Source: an uncultured Thermomonas sp. (GTDB lineage Bacteria > Pseudomonadota > Gammaproteobacteria > Xanthomonadales > Xanthomonadaceae). From it: a stretch of 16,332 bases of DNA. The DNA lies in the NCBI GenBank assembly GCA_946480065.1, contig CAMLJA010000014.1:1-16332 (forward strand), read 5' to 3'. Below, piece by piece: positions 6,642-14,978 of this stretch. Positions within the stretch are counted from its first letter, which is position 1, and every line of letters starts with the position of its first letter. The position numbers and the translations under genes are program-made. The notes under the pieces are model-generated. The model saw nothing but the letters and a program-made list of their open reading frames with translations, searched no databases and was not told where the DNA came from.

Positions 6642-8813
6642 ATGACCCCCGGCGATCCCGCACGCGTCCTGCCCCCGCCCGCGCCCGCCGCGGGCGAGGT
6701 GCCCGACTACGTGCAGGCGCTGGAGCGCGCCGCCGGTTACCTGCCGGAGGCGCAGCGCGCGCAGCTGCGGCGGGCGTGGGCGGTGGGCGCCGCCGCGCAC
6801 GCCGGGCAGAGCCGCAAGTCCGGCGAGCCGTACATCACCCATCCGGTGGCGGTGGCGCGGGTGCTGGCCGAGCAGGGGCTGGACGTGGAGACCCTGGTCG
6901 CGGCGATCCTGCACGACACCATCGAGGACACGCCGCTGGGCCGCGCCGACATCGCCGACCAGTTCGGCGAGACCGTGGCCGAGCTGGTCGACGGCGTCAC
7001 CAAGCTGGACAAGCTGCACTTCGCCGACCGCCAGGAGGCGGCCGCGGAGAGCTTCCGCAAGATGCTGCTGGCGATGTCGCGCGACCTGCGCGTCATCCTG
7101 ATCAAGCTGGCCGACCGCCTGCACAACATGCGCACGCTGGGCGCCCAGTCGGTGGAGGCGCGCCACCGCATCGCCCGCGAGACCCTGGACATCTACGCGC
7201 CCATCGCCCAGCGCCTGGGCATGAACCTGATCAAGTCGGAGCTGCAGGACCTGGGCTTCCGCGCGCTGCACCCGTGGCGGCACGCGGTGATCGAGAAGCG
7301 GATCCGCAGCCAGCCGCTGGTGCGCCGCGAGGCGCTGGCGCAGATCGAGGCGCAGCTGGCGCAGCGGCTGGCGATGGAGAAGGTGGAGCACCGCCTGGTG
7401 GGCCGGGTGAAGACGCCCTGGAGCATCTACACCAAGATGCGCGCCGAGAGCCGCAGCTTCGACCAGGTGATGGACGTGTTCGGCTTCCGGGTGGTGGTGG
7501 CCTCGGTGGCCGAGTGCTACCACGCGCTGGGCGTGGTGCACTCGGTGTTCAAGCCGCTGGACGGGCGCTTCCGCGACTTCATCGCCATCCCCAAGGCGAA
7601 CGGCTACCAGTCGCTGCACACGGTGCTGTTCGGGCCGTACGGTTCGCCGATCGAGGTGCAGATCCGCACCCGCGACATGGACCTGGTGGCCGAGCGCGGG
7701 GTGGCCGCGCACTGGGCCTACAAGCACGGCGAGGACGCCGGCAACAGTGCCCAGGGCCGGGCGTCGGCCTGGATCGCCAACCTGGTCGAGAGCCAGCGCG
7801 GCACCGGCTCCTCGCTGGAATTCCTGGAGAACGTGCGGGTCGACCTGTTCCCGGACGAGGTCTACCTGTTCACGCCCAAGGGCGACATCCTGGCGCTGCC
7901 GCGCAACGCCACCGCGCTGGACTTCGCCTACGCGGTGCACACCGACGTGGGCAACCATGCGGTGGCGGCGCGGGTGGACCGCAAGCTGGCGCCGCTGCGC
8001 GCCAAGCTGGCCAGCGGCCAGACGGTGGAGATCATCACCGCGCGCTCCGCCTCGCCGGCGCCGCAGTGGCTGGAGTTCGTGGCGTCCGGCAAGGCGCGCA
8101 CCGCGATCCGCCACCAGCTCAAGCAGCTGGAGCACGAGGATGCGGTGCAGCTGGGCCACCGCATGCTGGACCGCGCGCTGGGCGCGCAGGGCACTTCGCT
8201 CGACCGCCTGCCCACCGAACGCCTGGACGGCTACCTGGGCGAGAACCGCTATCCGCGGCTAGAGGCGCTGCTGGCCGACATCGCGCTGGGCAACCGGATG
8301 CCTTCGCAGGTGGCCCAGGCGCTGGCCCAGGAACAGCCCGCCGACCTGCTGCAGGCGGGCGCCCCGGCGCCGCAGGAGCGCATCCTGATCACCGGCGCCG
8401 AGCGCGGGGTGATCAGCTTCGCGCAGTGCTGCACGCCCATCCCCGGCGACGAGATCATGGGCTACCACAGCGCCGGCAAGGGCATCGTGGTGCACCGGCT
8501 GGAATGCCCCAACGTCGCCGAGTACCGCAAGTTCCCCGAGCGCTGGGTGGCGATCGGCTGGGACCGCCAGGTGTCCGGCGACTTCGACACCCTGCTGCGG
8601 GTGGAGGTGGAGAACCGGCCGGGCGTGCTGGCGCAGGTGGCCGCGGCGATCGCCCAGGCCGATTCCAACATCGACCGGGTGGAATACCTGGAGCGCGACA
8701 CCCGGGTCGCGGCGATCCGCTTCTCGATCGAGGTCGCCGACCGCCGCCACCTGGCCGAGGTGATCCGCCGGATCCGCCGGCTGGGCGTGGTCCACGGCGT
8801 GCAGCGGCTGTAG
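6642..8813 (+). CDS. spoT: SpoT, bifunctional (p)ppGpp synthetase/hydrolase (RelA/SpoT homologue)
   Basis: The 723-residue protein has all RSH domains in order. The HD hydrolase domain carries H67 (HPVAVARVL), H91-D92 (HDTIED) and LADRLHNMRTL. The synthetase domain (about 245-370) includes GRVKTPWSIYTKM, IPKANGYQSLH, VEVQIRT-like IEVQIRT and GVAAHWAYK. It is followed by a TGS domain (about 406-465, VYLFTPKGDILALP), a region with AQCCTPIPGDEIMGY, and a C-terminal ACT domain (about 650-723, LLRVEVENRPGVLAQVAAAI). Intact HD residues argue for hydrolysis and a complete synthetase domain for synthesis. At the position where SpoT/Rel enzymes usually have RxKD, it reads RFRD (309-312). It sits between rpoZ and ridA/recG, the usual spoT setting. 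The start at ATG 6642 lacks a proper ribosome site but yields a normal length. Confidence 0.97.
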   Translation: MTPGDPARVLPPPAPAAGEVPDYVQALERAAGYLPEAQRAQLRRAWAVGAAAHAGQSRKSGEPYITHPVAVARVLAEQGLDVETLVAAILHDTIEDTPLGRADIADQFGETVAELVDGVTKLDKLHFADRQEAAAESFRKMLLAMSRDLRVILIKLADRLHNMRTLGAQSVEARHRIARETLDIYAPIAQRLGMNLIKSELQDLGFRALHPWRHAVIEKRIRSQPLVRREALAQIEAQLAQRLAMEKVEHRLVGRVKTPWSIYTKMRAESRSFDQVMDVFGFRVVVASVAECYHALGVVHSVFKPLDGRFRDFIAIPKANGYQSLHTVLFGPYGSPIEVQIRTRDMDLVAERGVAAHWAYKHGEDAGNSAQGRASAWIANLVESQRGTGSSLEFLENVRVDLFPDEVYLFTPKGDILALPRNATALDFAYAVHTDVGNHAVAARVDRKLAPLRAKLASGQTVEIITARSASPAPQWLEFVASGKARTAIRHQLKQLEHEDAVQLGHRMLDRALGAQGTSLDRLPTERLDGYLGENRYPRLEALLADIALGNRMPSQVAQALAQEQPADLLQAGAPAPQERILITGAERGVISFAQCCTPIPGDEIMGYHSAGKGIVVHRLECPNVAEYRKFPERWVAIGWDRQVSGDFDTLLRVEVENRPGVLAQVAAAIAQADSNIDRVEYLERDTRVAAIRFSIEVADRRHLAEVIRRIRRLGVVHGVQRL

Positions 8814-8834
8814 CCGCGGCCGCGCGGCTCCTAC
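8810..8834. repeat. Short GTAG...CTAC palindrome, REP-like, overlapping the spoT stop
   Basis: The sequence begins GTAG at 8810 (its TAG is the spoT stop) and ends CTAC at 8834, so both strands start with GTAG. AGCCGC (8812-8817) pairs with GCGGCT (8824-8829) around GGCCGC. Read on the minus strand it starts GTAGGAGCCGCG, close to GTAGGAGCGGCT of the element at 3179. It may also act as a weak 3' stabiliser for the spoT message. Confidence 0.45.
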
Positions 8835-8837
8835 AAT
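8832..8837 (+). promoter_or_regulatory. Possible -10 element of ridA
   Basis: TACAAT matches 5 of 6 bases of the -10 consensus and lies 25 nt before the ridA ATG. No convincing -35 is found 16-18 nt upstream, so the promoter is uncertain. Confidence 0.3.
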
Positions 8838-8852
8838 GGGCGCCCCGCCGAT

Positions 8853-8856
8853 GGAG
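8853..8856 (+). promoter_or_regulatory. Ribosome binding site that decides the ridA start
   Basis: GGAG lies 6 nt before the ATG at 8863. In-frame ATGs at 8836 and 8851 lack such a site and would add residues not expected in RidA proteins. Confidence 0.55.
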
Positions 8857-8862
8857 CCCGCC

Positions 8863-9255
8863 ATGCCCCGCACCGCCATCCACAGCGACCGCGCGCCCGC
8901 CGCGATCGGCCCGTACTCGCAGGCCACCCGCGCCGGCGGCCTGGTGTTCTTCAGCGGCCAGATCCCGCTGGATCCCGCCACCGGCGAGCTCGTCGCCGGC
9001 GACATCGCCGCGCAGGCGCGGCGCGCCTTCGACAACCTCAAGGCGGTGTGCGAGGAAGCCGGCGGCAGCATGGACGACATCGTCCGGGTGGGGCTCTACC
9101 TCACCGACCTGTCGCAGTTCGCCGCGGTCAACGCGGTGATGGGCGACTATTTCGCGCAGCCCTATCCGGCGCGCTCCACCATCGAGGTGCCGGCGCTGCC
9201 CAAGGGCGCCGCGTTCGAGGTGGACGCCGTGATGGTGCTGCCCGCCGGGGACTGA
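8863..9255 (+). CDS. ridA: RidA, reactive enamine/imine deaminase (YjgF/YER057c/UK114 family)
   Basis: The 130-residue protein hydrolyses reactive enamine/imine intermediates such as 2-aminoacrylate made by PLP-dependent dehydratases, protecting other PLP enzymes. Family signatures are AIGPYSQA (residues 14-21), FFSGQIPLDPATGE, NLKAVCEEAG, VGLYLTDLSQFAAVN and YPARSTIEVPALPKGA. R104 in ARST corresponds to the catalytic arginine (R105 in E. coli-type proteins). The length matches the family (about 128). The third in-frame ATG was taken because it has a GGAG site and the usual short N-terminus. It lies 49 nt after spoT and 8 nt before recG, occupying the place that trmH has in E. coli. Confidence 0.95.
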   Translation: MPRTAIHSDRAPAAIGPYSQATRAGGLVFFSGQIPLDPATGELVAGDIAAQARRAFDNLKAVCEEAGGSMDDIVRVGLYLTDLSQFAAVNAVMGDYFAQPYPARSTIEVPALPKGAAFEVDAVMVLPAGD

Positions 9256-9263
9256 GCCGCCCC

Positions 9264-11366
9264 GTGGCGCGCCCCGCCCGGCCCGCGCCGGCGCTCGCGG
9301 CCACCGGTGCCGCCCCGATGACCGTCCTGTCCGGGGTGGGCCCGGCGCTGGCCGAGAAGCTGGCCGCGCGCGGGCTGCGCACCCTGCAGGACCTCTGGCT
9401 GCACCTGCCGCGCGGCTACGAGGACCGCACCGCCCTGACCCCGATCCGCGCGCTGCGCCCCGGCGTGCCGGCGCAGGTCGAGGGCCGGGTGGAGGCGGTG
9501 GAGCGCGGCTTCCGCTATCGCCCGGTGCTGCGGGTGGCGGTCTGCGACGACGGCGGCGGCACGCTGGTGCTGAGGTTCTTCCACTTCCGCGCGCAGCAGG
9601 CGGCGCAGTTCGCGCCCGGTACCCGGCTGCGCGCCTACGGCACGCCGCGGCCGGGGCAGCACGGGCTGGAGATGGTGCACCCCAGCTACCGCCTGCTGGG
9701 CGACGGCGAGCACGCGCTGGGGGAGACCCTGGACCCGGTGTATCCCGAGGTGGAAGGCATCGGCCCGGCCAACCTGCGGCGGCTGATCGGACAGGCACTG
9801 GAGCGCCTGCCGGAACCGGCCGCGCTGGAACTCCTGCCGCCGGGCCTGCGCGATGACACTGGCCTTCCCGGCCTGCGCGAGGCGCTGCTGGCGCTGCATC
9901 GCCCGCCCGCCGACGCCGACCTGGCCGCGCTGCAGTCCGGCCTGCACCCGGCCCAGCGCCGGCTGGTGCTGGAAGAGCTGCTGGCCCACCAGCTGAGCCT
10001 GCGCCGCCAGCGGATCGCCCTGCAGGCCGAGGGCGCGCGGCCGCTCGCCGGACCCGGCGCGCTGGTCGAGCGCCTGCGCGCGGCGCTGCCGTTCCGCCTC
10101 ACGGCCGCGCAGGAGCGGGTGTTCGCGCAGGTGCGCGCCGACCTGGCGCGCGACCGCCCGATGCTGCGGCTGGTGCAGGGGGACGTGGGCAGCGGCAAGA
10201 CCGTGGTCGCCGCGCTGGCCGCGCTGCTGGCGGTGGAGCAGGGCGCCCAGGCCGCGCTGATGGCCCCCACCGAACTGCTGGCCGAGCAGCACCTGGCCAA
10301 CCTGAGGGGTTGGCTGGAACCGCTGGGCGTGCGGGTGTGCTGGCTGGCCGGCAAGGTCACCGGCAAGGCGCGCGCGCGCGCGCTGCAGGAGGTGGCCTCC
10401 GGCGCAGCCCAGCTGGTGGTGGGCACGCACGCGCTGATGCAGGAAGGCGTGGCCTTCCACGACCTGGCCCTCGCCATCGTCGACGAGCAGCACCGCTTCG
10501 GCGTGCACCAGCGGCTGGCCCTGCGCGACAAGGGCCGCAGCGGGGTGCCGCACCAGCTGGTGATGACCGCCACCCCGATCCCGCGGACCCTGGCGATGAG
10601 CGCCTACGCCGACCTCGACGTGTCCGCGATCGACGAGCTGCCGCCCGGGCGCACCCCGGTGGCGACCATCGCGCTGTCGGCCGAGCGGCGGCCGGAGCTG
10701 ATCGCGCGGATCCGCGCCGCCTGTGCCGAGGGGCGGCAGGCGTACTGGGTCTGCACCCTGATCGAGGAGTCGGACGAGGTGGAGGCGCAGGACGCGCAGG
10801 CCACCTTCGAGGCGCTGCAGGCGGCGCTGCCGGAGGTGCGGGTGGCGCTGGTGCACGGCCGCCAGAAGGCCGCCGAGAAACAGGCGGCGATGCTGGCGTT
10901 CAAGCGTGGCGACACCGGGCTGCTGGTCGCCACGACGGTGATCGAGGTCGGGGTGGACGTGCCCAACGCCAGCCTGATGGTGATCGAGAACGCGGAGCGG
11001 CTGGGGCTGGCCCAGCTGCACCAGCTGCGCGGGCGGGTCGGCCGCGGCAGCGCGGCGTCCAGCTGCGTGCTGCTGTACCGCGCGCCGCTGTCGGCGATGG
11101 CGCGCGAGCGGCTGGACACCCTGCGCCGCACCAACGACGGCTTCGCGATCGCCGAGAAGGACCTGCAGCTGCGCGGCCCGGGCGAACTGCTGGGCACGCG
11201 CCAGACCGGCGTGGCCGCGTTCCGGCTGGCCGACCTGGTGCGCGACGCCGACCTGCTGCCGCGGGTGCACGCGCTGGCGGAGCGCCTGCTGGACCAGGAT
11301 CCCGGCGCCGCCGACCGGATCGTGGCGCGCTGGGTGGGCGGCGCGGCCCGCTACGCCTCGGCATAA
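9264..11366 (+). CDS. recG: RecG, ATP-dependent DNA helicase for branched DNA
   Basis: This superfamily 2 helicase regresses stalled replication forks and unwinds Holliday junctions. An N-terminal wedge/OB domain (LSGVGPALAEKLAARGL, LHLPRGYEDRT, VEGRVEAVE) is followed by helicase motifs: GDVGSGKT (306-313), APTELLAEQH, DEQHRF (from residue 407), TATPIPRT, ATTVIEVGVDVPNAS and QLRGRVGRG. Length is 700 residues with the GTG start chosen here (E. coli 693). The GTG lies 8 nt after ridA and leaves an N-terminus like that of homologues, which have residues before the LxGVG motif. The alternative ATG at 9318 would leave only three residues before LSGVG. A (GC)8 tract at 10368-10383 encodes RARA inside the gene. 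The nucleoside hydrolase gene begins 7 nt downstream. Confidence 0.96.
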   Translation: MARPARPAPALAATGAAPMTVLSGVGPALAEKLAARGLRTLQDLWLHLPRGYEDRTALTPIRALRPGVPAQVEGRVEAVERGFRYRPVLRVAVCDDGGGTLVLRFFHFRAQQAAQFAPGTRLRAYGTPRPGQHGLEMVHPSYRLLGDGEHALGETLDPVYPEVEGIGPANLRRLIGQALERLPEPAALELLPPGLRDDTGLPGLREALLALHRPPADADLAALQSGLHPAQRRLVLEELLAHQLSLRRQRIALQAEGARPLAGPGALVERLRAALPFRLTAAQERVFAQVRADLARDRPMLRLVQGDVGSGKTVVAALAALLAVEQGAQAALMAPTELLAEQHLANLRGWLEPLGVRVCWLAGKVTGKARARALQEVASGAAQLVVGTHALMQEGVAFHDLALAIVDEQHRFGVHQRLALRDKGRSGVPHQLVMTATPIPRTLAMSAYADLDVSAIDELPPGRTPVATIALSAERRPELIARIRAACAEGRQAYWVCTLIEESDEVEAQDAQATFEALQAALPEVRVALVHGRQKAAEKQAAMLAFKRGDTGLLVATTVIEVGVDVPNASLMVIENAERLGLAQLHQLRGRVGRGSAASSCVLLYRAPLSAMARERLDTLRRTNDGFAIAEKDLQLRGPGELLGTRQTGVAAFRLADLVRDADLLPRVHALAERLLDQDPGAADRIVARWVGGAARYASA

Positions 11367-11373
11367 TGCGGCG

Positions 11374-12333
11374 ATGACCGAGACCGACGCCCGCATCCCG
11401 CTGCTGATCGACACCGACCCCGGGGTGGACGACGCCCTGGCCCTGCTGATGGCCTTCGACGACATGCAGTCCGAAGGCGGGCGCCACGAAGTGGTCGGCC
11501 TGACCGTGGCCGCCGGCAACGTGGGGCTGGCGCACACCGTCGGCAACGCGCTCAAGCTGTGCGAGGTCTGCGGGGTGGACGTGCCGGTGTACGCCGGCGC
11601 CGCGGATCCGCTGCTGCACCCGGCCGAGGACGCGGCCTACGTGCACGGGCGCGACGGCTTCGGCGATACCGGCTACGCCCCGGCGGCGCGGCGCGCCGAG
11701 GCCGAGCACGCCGCGCTGGCGATCCTGCGGCTGTCGCACGCGCACGCCGGCCGGCTGCTGCTGGTCGCCCTGGGCCCGCTGACCAACCTGGCGCTGGCGC
11801 TCAAGCTGGATCCCACCCTGCCGGAGCGGGTCGCGCGCTGCGTGGTGATGGGCGGGGCGGTGTCCGCCCACGGCAACATCAGCGCGGCCGCCGAGTTCAA
11901 CATCGCCTTCGACCCGGAGGCGGCGCACATCGTGTTCTCGGCCTTCCCGCGGATCGAGCTGGCGGACTGGGAGGCGGTGCTGGCTCACGGCGTGCTGCAC
12001 GAGGACGCCGAGCGCTGGCTGGCCGCGGATTCGCCGCGGGCGCGCTTCTACGCCGGGATCTCGGCGCATACCCGGGCCTGGTCGCGGGCCGGGCGGGGCG
12101 AGCGCTGGCACGCCGCCGACGCGCTGGCGATGGCGCTGGCGCTGGCGCCGGAGGGCGCCCTGGAGGTGCTGGAGCGGCCGCTGGCGGTGGAACTGGACGG
12201 GCGCCACAGCCGCGGCGCCACCATCGTGGACTGGAACCGCCGCCACGGCCGCGCCGACAACGCCGCGATCCTGATGCGCTACGACCAGGCGCGGTTCGAA
12301 CGGCTGCTGGAAGCGGCGCTGGCCGCCGGCTAG
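11374..12333 (+). CDS. Inosine/uridine-preferring nucleoside hydrolase family protein
   Basis: The 319-residue protein belongs to the Ca2+-dependent nucleoside N-ribohydrolases, which split nucleosides into base and ribose for salvage. The diagnostic N-terminal motif [10 protein letters not shown] is present (D13, D15, D19, D20), along with [23 protein letters not shown] and [13 protein letters not shown]. Near the C-terminus the sequence reads [11 protein letters not shown]249 likely fills the Ca2+-binding aspartate position, but the histidine that normally directly precedes it in the HD pair is alanine. The substrate therefore cannot be told. Length is typical (about 310-320). It follows recG by 7 nt and may be read from the same message, although I see no functional link; no clear ribosome site precedes the ATG. 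Confidence 0.9.
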   Translation: MTETDARIPLLIDTDPGVDDALALLMAFDDMQSEGGRHEVVGLTVAAGNVGLAHTVGNALKLCEVCGVDVPVYAGAADPLLHPAEDAAYVHGRDGFGDTGYAPAARRAEAEHAALAILRLSHAHAGRLLLVALGPLTNLALALKLDPTLPERVARCVVMGGAVSAHGNISAAAEFNIAFDPEAAHIVFSAFPRIELADWEAVLAHGVLHEDAERWLAADSPRARFYAGISAHTRAWSRAGRGERWHAADALAMALALAPEGALEVLERPLAVELDGRHSRGATIVDWNRRHGRADNAAILMRYDQARFERLLEAALAAG

Positions 12334-12359
12334 GCCGGGCGGCCCGCCGTTCGCGGGGC

Positions 12360-12377
12360 CCTTCCGGCGCAGGAAGG
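12360..12377. terminator. Weak stem-loop after the nucleoside hydrolase gene
   Basis: CCTTCC (12360-12365) pairs with GGAAGG (12372-12377) around GGCGCA, 27 nt after the stop codon. There is no T tract, so it is at best a weak or factor-dependent end structure. Confidence 0.3.
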
Positions 12378-12405
12378 CGCGCGCCGGGGCGGCCCGGCGT
12401 CAGGC

Positions 12406-12435
12406 TTGCGCCGACGGCCGCCGGGGCCCTATAAT
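12406..12435 (+). promoter_or_regulatory. Promoter of rpmE with perfect -10
   Basis: TATAAT at 12430-12435 is the only perfect -10 I found upstream of a gene in this window. The best -35 is TTGCGC at 12406-12411 (3 of 6), 18 nt upstream. Transcription would start near 12442, about 30 nt before the ATG. I see no AT-rich Zur-type palindrome near it. Confidence 0.65.
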
Positions 12436-12472
12436 GCGCGGCTCTGTCCCGCTCCAACCCAGGTTCCCCGCC

Positions 12473-12715
12473 ATGAAAGCCGGCATCCATCCCGAATACC
12501 GCGACGTCGTCTTCCAGGACGTGACCTCGGACTTCAAGATCCTGACCCGCTCCACCCTCTCCAGCAAGGAAACGGTGAAGTGGGAGGACGGCAACGAGTA
12601 CCCGCTGATCAAGGTGGAAGTCTCGTCGTCGTCGCACCCGTTCTACACCGGCCAGAACAAGCTGATCGACACCAGCGGCCGGGTCGACAAGTTCCGCAAG
12701 CGCTACCAGAAGTAA
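12473..12715 (+). CDS. rpmE2: Ribosomal protein bL31, type B (zinc-free form)
   Basis: The 80-residue protein [17 protein letters not shown]...  shows the type B L31 pattern: [37 protein letters not shown] and a basic end [11 protein letters not shown]. There is no CxxC zinc-binding cysteine pair; the sequence has no cysteine at all. L31 bridges the two ribosomal subunits. In many bacteria the type B form is a zinc-starvation substitute, but here it has a strong constitutive-looking promoter and its own terminator and no visible Zur site, so it may be the main L31 (inference). The start at 12473 gives the family N-terminus; an in-frame ATG upstream at 12434 overlaps the promoter and is rejected. 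Confidence 0.97.
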   Translation: MKAGIHPEYRDVVFQDVTSDFKILTRSTLSSKETVKWEDGNEYPLIKVEVSSSSHPFYTGQNKLIDTSGRVDKFRKRYQK

Positions 12716-12740
12716 GCGCCCGCGCGCCCGTGTTGCCGCG

Positions 12741-12766
12741 AACGGCCGCCCCCTGGGCGGCCGTTT
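12741..12766 (+). terminator. Intrinsic terminator of rpmE
   Basis: AACGGCCGCCC (12741-12751) pairs perfectly over 11 bp with GGGCGGCCGTT (12755-12765) around CCT, ending in TTT. It starts 25 nt after the L31 stop codon. The T tail is short but the stem is very stable. Confidence 0.7.
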
Positions 12767-12826
12767 CGCTATGCGCGCCAGCGCAACGGTGTGACCTTCG
12801 TCGGGGGGCGGCCGGCGCGACGCGTA

Positions 12827-12835
12827 TGCGATAAT
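12827..12835 (+). promoter_or_regulatory. Extended -10 promoter of gltA
   Basis: TGCGATAAT contains a TGn extension followed by GATAAT (5 of 6). No matching -35 is present 17 nt upstream, which is typical for extended -10 promoters. The leader of about 65 nt contains a hairpin, CGGCC (12861-12865) with GGCCG (12870-12874) around TGCG, before the ribosome site. Confidence 0.55.
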
Positions 12836-12895
12836 CGGGGTTTACCCATGCGCCAGCGCACGGCCTGCGGGCCGGCGCCGCGCGGAGCCCCCACT

Positions 12896-12899
12896 GGAG
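12896..12899 (+). promoter_or_regulatory. Ribosome binding site for the GTG start of gltA
   Basis: GGAG lies 7 nt before GTG at 12907. It supports the non-ATG start, which also gives the expected citrate synthase length. Confidence 0.6.
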
Positions 12900-12906
12900 T
12901 TGCGTC

Positions 12907-14196
<1,290 letters not shown>

Positions 14197-14215
14197 GCCC
14201 GCGTTCGGCGCGATG

Positions 14216-14243
14216 AAAACGCCCCGCGCCGCGGGGCGTTTTT
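14216..14243. terminator. Strong bidirectional terminator between gltA and the convergent gene
   Basis: AAAACGCCCCGC (14216-14227) pairs perfectly over 12 bp with GCGGGGCGTTTT (14231-14242) around a 3-nt loop GCC, followed by a further T (five T in a row on the plus strand, four on the minus strand). It lies 20 nt after the gltA stop and 20 nt beyond the end of the minus-strand gene, so it can serve both. Confidence 0.9.
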
Positions 14244-14262
14244 CGTTGCGCGGCGACGCGGC

Positions 14263-14937
14263 TCAGGCCACGCCGGATTCGTAGCCGGCGATCTCGTCGG
14301 CCGCCAGCAGCGCCCGCAGCTGGGCGGCGCTGGCGCGCGGCATCGGGCGTTCGTCCAGCCCCGACAGCGGGGCCTGCCGCAGCACGTCCTCGGCCAGCAC
14401 GGTGAGGTCGAAGGCCAGGTCCTCGGCGCTGAAAAGCCAGACCGGGGCATCGGCCTCGCGCAGGCGGTCCAGCCGCAGGTGGCGGCTGCGCGACTGCGCG
14501 GGGATGCCGTGCTCCTCCAGCCAGCGCGGCACCGCGTCCGGGTCGTCGCTGTGCAGGTGCAGGCAGACCGGGCTGTGGCCATCGGCGGTGCCGTCCAGCA
14601 CCGCGCCGACCAGCCGGGGCGAAAACCGGTCGAAGAACTCGAGCGCGCGCAGCGCCGCCTCGCGCCGCTTGCGCAGCGCGGCGGCGTGGCCTTCGCCGCG
14701 GAACAGGCGCTGGTACTCGCGCAGCGCCTCCTCGATCTCGCGGTTGCGCGGCAGCGAGGCGTCGTCGGTGATGCCCAGCCGCTGGGCCGCCTTCAGCTTG
14801 GCCTGGTGGTAGTCGCGGAAGCCGCCCTCGGCCATCAGCCGCGCGGCCTCGTGGGCCAGCTGCTGGCGGCGTTCGCGGGTGCGGGTCTGCGCGTGCGTGT
14901 GCGCGTGGGCCTTGGCGTGCTGGCGGGCGTTCGGCAT
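14263..14937 (-). CDS. Conserved hypothetical protein with histidine-rich N-terminus
   Basis: I cannot assign a function to this 224-residue protein. It begins MPNARQHAKAHAHTHAQT, with four histidines at 7, 11, 13 and 15, followed by a basic Arg-rich stretch. A helical region with AARLMAEGGFRDYHQAKLKAAQRLG and LPRNREIEEALREYQRLF comes next, then a basic-hydrophobic helix and a C-terminal half with HLHSDDPDAVPRWLEEHGIP and LRLDRLREADAPVWLFSAEDLAFDLTVL. There is no signal peptide, membrane segment or recognised catalytic motif. The DYHQAKLKAA pattern recalls a proteobacterial hypothetical family that I know only by appearance. A GGGGA site 6 nt before the ATG at 14937 decides the start over an in-frame ATG at 14994. 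It lies 75 nt downstream of mrcA on the same strand and shares a terminator with gltA. Confidence 0.8.
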   Translation of the reverse strand: MPNARQHAKAHAHTHAQTRTRERRQQLAHEAARLMAEGGFRDYHQAKLKAAQRLGITDDASLPRNREIEEALREYQRLFRGEGHAAALRKRREAALRALEFFDRFSPRLVGAVLDGTADGHSPVCLHLHSDDPDAVPRWLEEHGIPAQSRSRHLRLDRLREADAPVWLFSAEDLAFDLTVLAEDVLRQAPLSGLDERPMPRASAAQLRALLAADEIAGYESGVA

Positions 14938-14943
14938 CGCAGG

Positions 14944-14948
14944 TCCCC
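14944..14948 (-). promoter_or_regulatory. Ribosome binding site of the histidine-rich protein gene
   Basis: GGGGA on the minus strand lies 6 nt before the ATG at 14937 and supports that start rather than the ATG at 14994. Confidence 0.5.
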
Positions 14949-14965
14949 GTGGCGGGCCAGGTTCG

Positions 14966-14971
14966 ACTGTA
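14966..14971 (-). promoter_or_regulatory. Possible -10 element for the histidine-rich protein gene
   Basis: On the minus strand TACAGT matches 4 of 6 bases of the -10 consensus, 28 nt before the ATG. No convincing -35 is seen. It would allow expression independent of mrcA. Confidence 0.35.
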
Positions 14972-14978
14972 CCCGAGG

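Noticed and set aside
11362..11367. CATAAT as a -10 element for the nucleoside hydrolase gene
   Set aside because: It lies across the recG stop with no -35 partner and would start transcription about at or just before the ATG; the 7-nt gap to recG makes read-through the simpler explanation.
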